Shown here piece by piece: positions 24,286 to 32,893 of a stretch of 33,978 bases of DNA. The translations under genes were made by a program, and so were the position numbers. The DNA is from Pseudomonadota bacterium. GTDB taxonomy: Bacteria; Pseudomonadota; Alphaproteobacteria; Rhizobiales; Rhizobiaceae. Position 1 is the first letter of the stretch. Every line of letters begins with the position of its first letter. The stretch spans positions 1 to 33,978 of the forward strand of contig JAEWOP010000199.1 in assembly GCA_023399635.1 (NCBI GenBank), written 5' to 3'. Below the pieces are notes generated by a model, which was not told where the DNA came from, searched no databases, and worked only from the letters and a program-made list of their open reading frames with translations.

Positions 24286-24868
24286 GGCTCGCGAGTTCGC
24301 ACGAAATCGTGGCAGAGTCGAGATAAAAGCAATGATCCGGCTCTGGCGGCATCACCGGGCGCCGGACGGAGTCGTCCCTTGGCGATCCACGGTTCTCACC
24401 GCGTTCGCCCGAGGAGGACGAGCGCCGTTTTCTTCTTCGTCATCCTCGGGCTGGACCCGAGGATCGGCCGGGACACGTCGTGTGCCTCGTAAAAATTAGT
24501 TATGTGACACGCGACGTGTCCCGTTCGGTGTTCTTTGCCAGCGCAACTGCGGTTCCTCTGCGGCGGCCTGGGCGCTTAGTTCCTTGCGGAAAGCCAGGCC
24601 GGGTTGTGTGCGACACACGCACGCCTCGCCGAGTTCGGCGAGAGGGGAACCATTTTCTGCGCAGCCCTGCAGACCCTGCTTGCATCACGGCAAGTCCTGC
24701 AGGCACCGGCCCCGCCTCGCCGGCGATGCGTGCCGGTGTAGCCGAAGCGGAACGGGACAAGTGTAGGCACAGGTTTGGAGGGTGGGGACGAAGCCCTTGC
24801 GAAAAAACCTATAAGTGCCTGCAGATTTGAAGAGAATTCTCCAACGTCCTTAGGCTCGCACGAGGATC
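24286..24868. repeat. Gene-free region with dense inverted repeats
   Basis: This 583-bp gap between trpF and the YgjP-type gene, both minus strand, has no ORF with protein-like character. It holds several inverted repeats: ATCCTCGGG / CCCGAGGAT with a 5-base loop (24442-24464); CGGGACACGTCG / CGACGTGTCCCG (24469-24480, 24512-24523), extended by further partial pairing; GTGTG / CACAC (24606-24618); CTCGCCGA / TCGGCGAG with a 2-base loop (24625-24642); TGTCCCGTTC / GAACGGGACA (24517-24526, 24750-24759); and CTGCAGGCAC / GTGCCTGCAG (24697-24706, 24815-24824). The first resembles the CATCCTCGGGCTTGACCCGA element that I recall as recurrent between genes in Rhizobiales. The trpF promoter must lie in the trpF-proximal part. 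Confidence 0.6.
24442..24464. repeat. Short palindromic intergenic repeat (Rhizobiales type)
   Basis: Perfect 9-bp arms ATCCTCGGG and CCCGAGGAT flank the loop CTGGA. The unit is preceded by GTC and followed by CGG. From memory, nearly identical units (loop CTTGA) are scattered through many Rhizobiales intergenic regions; no genome-wide count could be done here. Confidence 0.6.
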
Positions 24869-25633
24869 CTAGCCGAAATCGACCGCATGCAACTGCGAAC
24901 CATGACGCTTCAGCCAGGCCTTGGCCTCGTCTGTGCGGGGGCAGAGCCGGCGGCAGAGGGACCAGAATTCCGGACCGTGGTTCATCTGTTCGAGATGCGC
25001 CACTTCGTGTGCGGCGAGATAATCGATAACAAAAGGCGGCGCCATGACGATGCGCCAGGAGAAGCTGAGATTTCCGTCCCAGGAACACGAGCCCCAGCGG
25101 GAGCGGGTGTCTTTCATGGTGATGGACCTGACCGGCTTGCGCACCCCCCGCGCATGCAACTGAACCGCCGCTTCCAGATCCTTGCGCGCCTCCTTCTTGA
25201 GGAACGCGGCAATTCGTCGTCCAGAATGTTCCGGCAGGCCGCTGACCCGCAGCACCGCCCTTCCCTCCGTCAGCCCGGCCTCTGTGACGCCGCGAAGACT
25301 GCCGGTGTGTTCCACCTCATGCGCAACCCCGCGCAGCATGATGGAGGAGCCGGCTCCCAAGGACGACGGCGCCTGGGGAAACCGGGCAAGCTTGGTCAGC
25401 AACCAGCCTTGGTGGCGATCGAGAAAGCCATCGATTTCGTCTTTCTTCAGCCCAAGGGGAACCGTCAGGCTCAAGCCCTTTGCACCAGGTTCTATGCGCA
25501 AGGTAATGCGGGTAGAGCGCGGATGCTCGCGAATGGTCAGCGGCATTGCTCGGCTGCCGATCTGAAGCGTGCGCTTCTCCGCAGCCAAGGGCTTGCGACG
25601 TGTGCGAACTGGTTTCTTGAGGAGCGCGAACAT
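24869..25633 (-). CDS. YgjP-like (DUF45) metal-dependent hydrolase
   Basis: This is a 254-residue protein of the YgjP/SprT-related M48-like family. It has the zinc motif HEVAH (209-213), followed by LEQMNHGPEFWSLC, which carries the third ligand His, and the upstream family signature DTRSRWGSCSWDGNLSFSWRIVMAPP. The N-terminal half (residues 30-110) is a basic beta-rich region (TIREHPRSTRITLRIEPGAKGLSLTVP) typical of this family. It has no signal peptide, so it is cytosolic. The natural substrate is unsettled: peptidase-like by fold, with nucleotide hydrolysis reported for some YgjP proteins. It follows the DUF2852 gene, separated by a strong terminator, so it probably has its own promoter within about 90 bp. 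Confidence 0.9.
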   Translation of the reverse strand: MFALLKKPVRTRRKPLAAEKRTLQIGSRAMPLTIREHPRSTRITLRIEPGAKGLSLTVPLGLKKDEIDGFLDRHQGWLLTKLARFPQAPSSLGAGSSIMLRGVAHEVEHTGSLRGVTEAGLTEGRAVLRVSGLPEHSGRRIAAFLKKEARKDLEAAVQLHARGVRKPVRSITMKDTRSRWGSCSWDGNLSFSWRIVMAPPFVIDYLAAHEVAHLEQMNHGPEFWSLCRRLCPRTDEAKAWLKRHGSQLHAVDFG

Positions 25634-25666
25634 TGCCTCTGTCTAGACGATTCGAAGGTTGTAGAG

Positions 25667-25699
25667 ACAAAAAAAACCGGCGCCAAAAGGCGCCGGTTT
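25667..25699 (-). terminator. Rho-independent terminator of the DUF2852 gene
   Basis: On the minus strand a perfect hairpin AAACCGGCGCC / GGCGCCGGTTT with a TTTT loop (25674-25699 on the plus strand) is followed by a run of Ts. It lies about 20 bp past the DUF2852 stop and about 35-65 bp before the YgjP-type gene start, separating the two transcripts. Confidence 0.9.
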
Positions 25700-25703
25700 C
25701 AAA

Positions 25704-25719
25704 TGTTTCACGTGAATCC
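25704..25719. promoter_or_regulatory. parS-like ParB-binding site
   Basis: TGTTTCACGTGAATCC matches 14 of 16 positions of the bacterial parS consensus (TGTTTCACGTGAAACA), including the full 10-bp core TTCACGTGAA. It sits exactly between the DUF2852 stop codon and its terminator hairpin. parS sites cluster near oriC, and two more cores occur near gyrB in this window. Binding by ParB is inferred. Confidence 0.7.
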
Positions 25720-26142
25720 TCAGAGATCGACCACGTCGGTCTGTCCCGAGGGGCGAGACTTGCGGTCGCGCATGAAGCGATCAAACTCTTCCTGATCCTT
25801 GGCGCGACGCAGCTCACGCATATAGCTGTCGAACTCTTCGCGCATCTCGTCGAGCTTGCGGCGCTCTTCCTCGATGCGGTCAAGCTCGGCCTTTCGCCAG
25901 TCGTCGAACGCGACGTTGCCGGTCGAGAAATGCGTGCTGTATCGCGACTTTGCCCTGCGGCAGCCGGCGAACATGCCATCCGCCTTACGGTTGGCATCGC
26001 GCTTGAAGCCTTGGAGCCTTTCGCCGAACATGATGTAGGCAAGCATGGCCAGGCCGAGCGGCCAGAAGACCACGAACCCGAGCACCATCAGGGCGATGGT
26101 GGCCGGCGTCCAATCCGGACGAATCAATGCAGACTGGTTCAT
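25720..26142 (-). CDS. DUF2852 family small membrane protein
   Basis: This is a 140-residue protein of unknown function, recognised by its DUF2852-type layout. A single N-terminal membrane segment lies around residues 14-38 (TIALMVLGFVVFWPLGLAML), then a region with FKRDANRKADGMFAG and GNVAFDDWRKAELDRIEEER. A long, strongly charged helix follows, probably a coiled coil (about 80-130: EEERRKLDEMREEF, YMRELRRAKDQEEFDRFM). The conserved tryptophan block FDDW precedes the helix. The ATG at 26142 has GGGTG eight bases upstream, and the longer in-frame start at 26175 is not needed. It is common in Rhizobiales chromosomes. Role unknown; topology suggests a cytoplasmic coiled coil tethered to the inner membrane. 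A parS-like site abuts its stop. Confidence 0.85.
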   Translation of the reverse strand: MNQSALIRPDWTPATIALMVLGFVVFWPLGLAMLAYIMFGERLQGFKRDANRKADGMFAGCRRAKSRYSTHFSTGNVAFDDWRKAELDRIEEERRKLDEMREEFDSYMRELRRAKDQEEFDRFMRDRKSRPSGQTDVVDL

Positions 26143-26256
26143 CGGTGACACCCTTTCTTTGCCGGGCAGCCACATGCCGGCCCGTCAGAATTCGATTTGG
26201 GTGCGCCGAAGTTGCGGTTCAAGATGACGCCCTACCGAATGTGAGAACCTACTGAT

Positions 26257-27564
26257 TTACCGGGAGGAAATCCTTTGGTCAGTCTTGCTTGCCGCCCTTG
26301 ATGACCGCCGGACGGGACGAGAACTCGTGGCGTTCGTTCCCGCATGCTTGGCGGCAAAGGCAAGGATTCTCGGAGCTATTTCCTTGCGGAAGCGGGAGCC
26401 ATTGAAGACCCCATAATGGCCGACGTCCGGCTGCATGTAATGCATCCGTTTGTCGTCAGGAATGTTTGGGGAAATGGTGTGGGCGGCACGTGTCTGGCCG
26501 AGGCCGGAGATGTCATCATTCTCACCCTCGACGGTCAGAAGCGCTGTCTTGCAAATTTTCGTTGTGTCGACCGGAACGCCACGGTGCATCATCTGGCCCT
26601 TCGGCAAGGCGTGCTTGATGAATACGGTATCCACCGTCTGCAGATAGAATTCTTCCGTCAGGTCCATCACCGCCAGGTACTCATCGTAGAAATCCCGATG
26701 CCGCTCAGCTGAATCGCCATCGTTCTGCACGAGGTGTTCGAAAAACTCCTTGTGGGCGCTGATGTGGCGGTCGAGGTTCATCGACATGAAGCCCGACAGC
26801 TGCAGGAAGCCCGGATAGACCGGACGCATGAAACCAGGATGCGGCCAGGGGACATTCATGATGACGTTGTCGCGGAACCACTCGAGCGGCTTTTCCTGTG
26901 CAAGGTTGTTCACGGCTGTCGGATTCTCCCGCGTGTCGATGGGACCTCCCATCAGCACCATTGACGAGGGGGTCATCGGATCGTCCGCCGCTTCCATGAG
27001 CGCCACTGCCGCCAGAACTGGCACCGAAGGCTGGCAGACTCCGATAATCTGGATATCTGGGCCGATGTGGCGGATCATCTCGATCAGGTAGTCAATGTAA
27101 TCATCGAGATCGAAGCGCCCTGCCGTCACAGGGACCATGCGCGCGTCTATCCAGTCGGTGATGTAGATTTCGGCGTTCGGAAGCAGTGTCTCGACGGTGC
27201 CCCGCAGGAGGGTCGCGTAATGGCCCGACATCGGTGCCACGAGGAGAAGCTTTTGATCCGGCGCGCGGCCGGGCGGTAGCTGCCGGCGAAAATGAATGAG
27301 GTCGCAAAACGGCTTCGACCACACAATGTGCTCAGTCACTGGGACGGGACGGCCGTCTACCACGGTGCTGGAGAGACCGAATTCCGGCTTCGCATAGCGC
27401 CGCGTCATGCGCTCGAACAGTTCCACGCTTGCCGCCATCGCTCGACCGGCCGGCGTATAAGACATCGGATTGAAAGGATTGGTGTAAACGAATTTCAGCG
27501 CATCGGCTGCTGCCCGAAAGGGCGCGATCGCGGCGTGGTTCATTTCATAGAGCTGGTAGATCAT
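26257..27564 (-). CDS. phaZ: Intracellular poly(3-hydroxybutyrate) depolymerase
   Basis: PhaZ breaks down stored PHB granules to hydroxybutyrate for use as carbon and energy. The 435-residue protein matches the intracellular type. It begins MIYQLYEMNHAAIAPFRAAAD, followed by TNPFNPMSYTPAGR, VAPMSGHYATLLRGTVETLL and TDWIDARMVPVTAGRFDLDDYIDY. The nucleophile elbow is IIGVCQPSVPV, with Cys177 in place of the usual lipase Ser, as in the Ralstonia PhaZa enzymes. A C-terminal QPDVGHYGVFNGSRF carries the catalytic His. The tail after about residue 410 is basic and low in complexity. It has no signal peptide. The longer in-frame start (27690) is rejected because homology begins at MIYQLYEMN. Confidence 0.94.
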   Translation of the reverse strand: MIYQLYEMNHAAIAPFRAAADALKFVYTNPFNPMSYTPAGRAMAASVELFERMTRRYAKPEFGLSSTVVDGRPVPVTEHIVWSKPFCDLIHFRRQLPPGRAPDQKLLLVAPMSGHYATLLRGTVETLLPNAEIYITDWIDARMVPVTAGRFDLDDYIDYLIEMIRHIGPDIQIIGVCQPSVPVLAAVALMEAADDPMTPSSMVLMGGPIDTRENPTAVNNLAQEKPLEWFRDNVIMNVPWPHPGFMRPVYPGFLQLSGFMSMNLDRHISAHKEFFEHLVQNDGDSAERHRDFYDEYLAVMDLTEEFYLQTVDTVFIKHALPKGQMMHRGVPVDTTKICKTALLTVEGENDDISGLGQTRAAHTISPNIPDDKRMHYMQPDVGHYGVFNGSRFRKEIAPRILAFAAKHAGTNATSSRPVRRSSRAASKTDQRISSR

Positions 27565-27696
27565 GGAGGTGCCGCCTTTCGACAAGCCCGGTGTAACCTG
27601 TGACGCCGAACCCGAAGCCTCGGGTTCGCGAACAAGAGGAGAGGCTAGCAGGTTTGGATTGCAGTGCAACATGATGCGATACCGATCCACTCAACA

Positions 27697-27725
27697 GAAA
27701 ATGCCAGGCTTGAAGGCCTGGCATT
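27697..27725 (-). terminator. Putative terminator after the FAH-family hydrolase gene
   Basis: On the minus strand, arms AATGCCAGGC and GCCTGGCATT (perfect 10 bp, loop of 6) end in TTTTC. The hairpin lies about 40 bp beyond the hydrolase stop. The T-run is short, so strength is uncertain. Confidence 0.65.
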
Positions 27726-27766
27726 CACAATGGCACGAGAGGGATTAAGGTTCCGCTCTATAGCGA

Positions 27767-28609
27767 TTAGCGATCGGCGACGAAGGTCTGCCGTTGGGTG
27801 CCGAGACCTTCGATGCCAAGTTCGACGACATCGCCGGCTTTCAGGTAACGCGGCGGCTTCATGCCCATGCCGACGCCCGGAGGCGTGCCGGTGGAGATGA
27901 CGTCGCCCGGCTGCAGAGACATAAATTGGCTGAGGTAGGAAACGACAAAGGCGACGCCGTAGACCATGGTCTTCGACGAGCCGTCCTGCATGGTTTCGCC
28001 GTTGACCTTCAGCCACATACCGAGGTTCTGCGGATCCGCGACCTCATCCTTCGTCACCAGCCAGGGTCCGATCGGACCGAAGGTGTCGCAGGATTTGCCC
28101 TTTGTCCATTGACCGGCGCGTTCCGTCTGGAAGCCGCGCTCGGAAACGTCGTGGGAAACGCAGTAGCCGGCGATGTAATCCATCGCCTCGGCTTCCGAGA
28201 CATACTTGGCAGTCTTTCCGATCACCACGCCAAGTTCGACCTCCCAGTCGGTCTTTTCCGAGCCGCGCGGGATGATCACGTTGTCGTTCGGGCCGCAGAT
28301 GGCGGAGGTGGCTTTCATGAAGATCACCGGCTCCGGGGGAACGGCGGCGCCGGTCTCAGCAGCGTGATCCGAGAAGTTGAGGCCGATGCAGATGAACTTG
28401 CCGGTGCCGGCAACGCAGGCGCCGATACGATCAATCGAAATCTCAGGCAGGCTCGTCGGATCAAGAGCCGCAATCTTCGCCAAACCTTCCGGCGAAATAG
28501 CCGCACCACCGATATCCGATACGTGCTGGGAGAGGTCTCTCACCTTGCCGTCTGCATCAAGAATTGCCGGCTTTTCCTGGCCCGGCTGGCCAACACGCAT
28601 GAGTTTCAC
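27767..28609 (-). CDS. Fumarylacetoacetate hydrolase family protein
   Basis: This is a 280-residue enzyme of the FAH superfamily, metal-dependent hydrolases or lyases acting on keto-acids. The N-terminal cap (MKLMRVGQPGQEKPAILDADGKVRDLSQHV) is followed by the catalytic domain: FICIGLNFSDHAAETG, the metal-binding KTDWEVELGVVIGK, GYCVSHDVSERGFQ, KGKSCDTFGPIGPWLV and the C-terminal GDVISTGTPPGVGMG. Relatives act as 2,4-diketo-3-deoxy-L-fuconate hydrolase and similar. Many database entries name them ureidoglycolate lyase; the sequence alone does not settle the substrate. It diverges from the nitroreductase gene, with 136 bp between the starts. Confidence 0.92.
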   Translation of the reverse strand: MKLMRVGQPGQEKPAILDADGKVRDLSQHVSDIGGAAISPEGLAKIAALDPTSLPEISIDRIGACVAGTGKFICIGLNFSDHAAETGAAVPPEPVIFMKATSAICGPNDNVIIPRGSEKTDWEVELGVVIGKTAKYVSEAEAMDYIAGYCVSHDVSERGFQTERAGQWTKGKSCDTFGPIGPWLVTKDEVADPQNLGMWLKVNGETMQDGSSKTMVYGVAFVVSYLSQFMSLQPGDVISTGTPPGVGMGMKPPRYLKAGDVVELGIEGLGTQRQTFVADR

Positions 28610-28745
28610 GACTATGCCTCCACTTGTCTGACAACTGCCTTATGGCGGATGGCCACGCTGTTGTCACCCCCATTGTCGCGGGCAGCGGTTGCTCCCTCCC
28701 CGTCTCAAGCTATGCTGATCTCCTGACCCAAATTGGACCCGCGGA

Positions 28746-29345
28746 ATGACCCAGAGCAACAACCGCCAATCGGAACATCCCATCGACGTCTTCTTTCTTG
28801 ACCGGTGGTCACCGCGCGCTTTCACCGGTGAAGCCATGAGCCGGGAGGCGCTGCTGACGATCCTTGATGCCGGACACTGGGCGCCGTCTTCCGGCAATAA
28901 CCAACCGTGGCGGTTTGTCTATGCCTTGCGAGATACGGAGAGCTGGCCGGTTCTGCTCGACATCCTGTCGCCAGGCAACCAGCGCTGGGCACAGAACGCG
29001 GCGGCCCTTATCATCTTCGTTTCCCGAACATACCGGGTGTCAAAGGACGGGGAGAAGAAGCCCGCTTATACCCACTCCTTTGATACCGGCTCCGCCTGGT
29101 TCTCCATCGCCTGCCAAGCGATGAAGCTCGGCTACCACGCTCATGGAATGGAGGGTATGGACAGAGAGCAGGCGGTGCAGAGGCTTGGGATTCCCGATGG
29201 CTTTCGTGTGGAAGCCGCCTGCGCGATCGGCAAGATTGCCGCCAGGGAGACGCTTCCGGAGGACCTGCAGGAACGGGAAGTGCAGAGCCAACGAAAGCCA
29301 CTGGCCGAAGTCGCCTTCGAAGGACAGTTCGCTGGCAAAGAATAG
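28746..29345 (+). CDS. Nitroreductase family protein
   Basis: This is a 199-residue FMN-dependent oxidoreductase of the nitroreductase superfamily. The N-terminal RWSPRAFTGEAMSREALLTILDAGHWAPSSGNNQPWRFV holds the FMN phosphate and ring contacts. The middle part has DTGSAWFSIACQAMKLGYHAHGMEGM, and the C-terminal part ends EVAFEGQF. It has no signal peptide, and its natural substrate cannot be told from sequence. It lies alone on the plus strand between two minus-strand blocks, diverging from the FAH hydrolase and converging on gyrB. The start at 28746 follows GCGGA, a modest ribosome site. Confidence 0.93.
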   Translation: MTQSNNRQSEHPIDVFFLDRWSPRAFTGEAMSREALLTILDAGHWAPSSGNNQPWRFVYALRDTESWPVLLDILSPGNQRWAQNAAALIIFVSRTYRVSKDGEKKPAYTHSFDTGSAWFSIACQAMKLGYHAHGMEGMDREQAVQRLGIPDGFRVEAACAIGKIAARETLPEDLQEREVQSQRKPLAEVAFEGQFAGKE

Positions 29346-29346
29346 T

Positions 29347-29388
29347 GGTTTCACGTGAATCATCTCGGTGGATGATTCACGTGAAGCG
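29347..29388. promoter_or_regulatory. Pair of parS-like sites within a 15-bp-arm inverted repeat
   Basis: Two TTCACGTGAA cores (29350-29359 and 29376-29385), 26 bp centre to centre, lie between the convergent nitroreductase and gyrB stops. The first 16-mer matches parS consensus at 14 of 16 positions and the second at 13 of 16. The flanking bases make one larger inverted repeat, TTCACGTGAATCATC / GATGATTCACGTGAA, with a 6-base loop. No T-run follows on either strand, so ParB binding is a better guess than termination. Confidence 0.68.
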
Positions 29389-29395
29389 GCGAGGT

Positions 29396-31831
<2,436 letters not shown>

Positions 31832-31964
31832 CAGTGATCTTTCCAGTTGTCCATCGGCGAAGAGCATCGAAGATGCGAATCACCCGCATATCCGCTTCAG
31901 ATATAGGGAGTTCAGGGTGGATTCTAAAGCTCAAGCCTCGCAGGCCTGCCCGAAAACAGGGGAT

Positions 31965-32330
31965 TCAGCTGTGAGAACGAGCGTCATCGAGCAGTTTCTC
32001 TATTGCCTGTACCATATCGGGCGACAAAGAGCGAATCTCCTTCGCCAGCCGGTTGGCAAGAAGCGTGTAGTCGGCTGGGAGCCCTGAGGTATCCAACGTC
32101 ACCTTTGGATGGGAGGAGGCGGCTGTCATGAACAGATCATCCGCTTCGTCCCAGATGATGTGAAAGTAGCCCGCGATCCGCTGCAGCAAATCGAAGCTGG
32201 GCTTGCCGCGCTTCCCGTGTTCCAAGGCCGAAAGATAGGCCGGCGAAACGCCTATCGCCTGCGCAAGATCTCGCTGCGTCACCCCTTTTCGGCGGCGTAG
32301 CTCCCTGAGAGCTTCTGCGAAGGGGGTCAC
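31965..32330 (-). CDS. XRE-family transcriptional regulator
   Basis: This is a 121-residue DNA-binding protein starting at GTG 32330, which overlaps the upstream Smr gene stop by four bases (GTGA); that overlap supports this start against longer ones. The N-terminal half is a Cro/C1-type HTH: FAEALRELRRRKGVTQRDLAQAIGVSPAYLSALEHGKRGKPSFDLLQRIAG. It is followed by a FHIIWDEADDLF segment and a helical tail (about 85-118: LLANRLAKEIRSL, MVQAIEKLLDDA). The target is unknown; as last gene of an mltA-smr-xre operon it may autoregulate that operon or act on gyrB downstream, which is speculation. Confidence 0.92.
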   Translation of the reverse strand: MTPFAEALRELRRRKGVTQRDLAQAIGVSPAYLSALEHGKRGKPSFDLLQRIAGYFHIIWDEADDLFMTAASSHPKVTLDTSGLPADYTLLANRLAKEIRSLSPDMVQAIEKLLDDARSHS

Positions 32331-32893
32331 AGCCGCCTCGCCGGACGGCTGAGCCGTACATAAAGCGCGCCCTCTCCTCCATGATGACGCGCTGCCCATT
32401 CGTAGGACGATATCAAAAAGCGAAACTCCGGCTTGGAAAACCACAAGGGCACCGCCCGCCGGAGTGCGCCTTCGCTCCCGCCGGAACTGCCTTTACCAGT
32501 GATAACCAGCACGTGCCGAAGCTCCCGCTCGTGGGCTCGATAAAGAAAGTCCAGAAGAAGGTCATGTGCCTCCGACTGATAAAGACCATGAAGGTCTATC
32601 CGTGCCTCTATTGCCAGACGGCCTTTCGCAAGCTTGCGGTGCACCGGCTTTTCCAACGGCTGGTGGCTACCGACTGGCCGCCGAGGTTTCGGCGTTGGGG
32701 ACGGTGGAAGTGCCCCCTCATTCGCAGGCTGTGCCGGCTTTTGCAGAGCGGCTTCCTCCGACGTCATCATCGCCCGAATCTCTTCCTCCAGCTGGCGCGC
32801 TTCTTCCGCCCGCCCTGGCAGTGCTCTGGCGGACTTTGCTACCTTTCCCCATAGCACCCGCTCTTCGGAGGTTAGCTTTCGACCGGTCGTCAT
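32327..32893 (-). CDS. Smr-domain protein
   Basis: This is a 188-residue protein with a C-terminal Smr (small MutS-related) domain, a fold linked to nucleic-acid nicking or binding. The domain spans about residues 95-185: IDLHGLYQSEAHDLLLDFL, HVLVITGKGSSGGSEGALRRAVPLWF and AARHHGGEGALYVRL. The N-terminal half is charged, then Pro-rich and probably disordered (QKPAQPANEGALPPSPTPKPRRP). It is similar in plan to Smr proteins annotated as endonuclease YdaL/SmrA or SmrB types; activity is not proven. The start (32893) overlaps the mltA stop by ATGA, and the stop overlaps the XRE start. Confidence 0.92.
   Translation of the reverse strand: MTTGRKLTSEERVLWGKVAKSARALPGRAEEARQLEEEIRAMMTSEEAALQKPAQPANEGALPPSPTPKPRRPVGSHQPLEKPVHRKLAKGRLAIEARIDLHGLYQSEAHDLLLDFLYRAHERELRHVLVITGKGSSGGSEGALRRAVPLWFSKPEFRFLISSYEWAARHHGGEGALYVRLSRPARRL

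Noticed and set aside
24286..24500. Tryptophan attenuator upstream of trpF
   Set aside because: No short ORF with tandem Trp codons and no hairpin followed by a T-run directly ahead of the gene. In rhizobia attenuation is known at trpE(G), not trpF.
24530..25088. ORFs across the repeat-rich gap (for example 24576-25088 minus, 24480-24830 plus)
   Set aside because: Arg/Pro/Ser-rich translations typical of noncoding GC-rich DNA, no ribosome site, and one runs into the YgjP-type gene in another frame.
29350..29385. Bidirectional rho-independent terminator between the nitroreductase gene and gyrB
   Set aside because: The stem is AT-mixed and no T-run follows on either strand. The parS-like cores explain the sequence better, although some terminator activity is possible.
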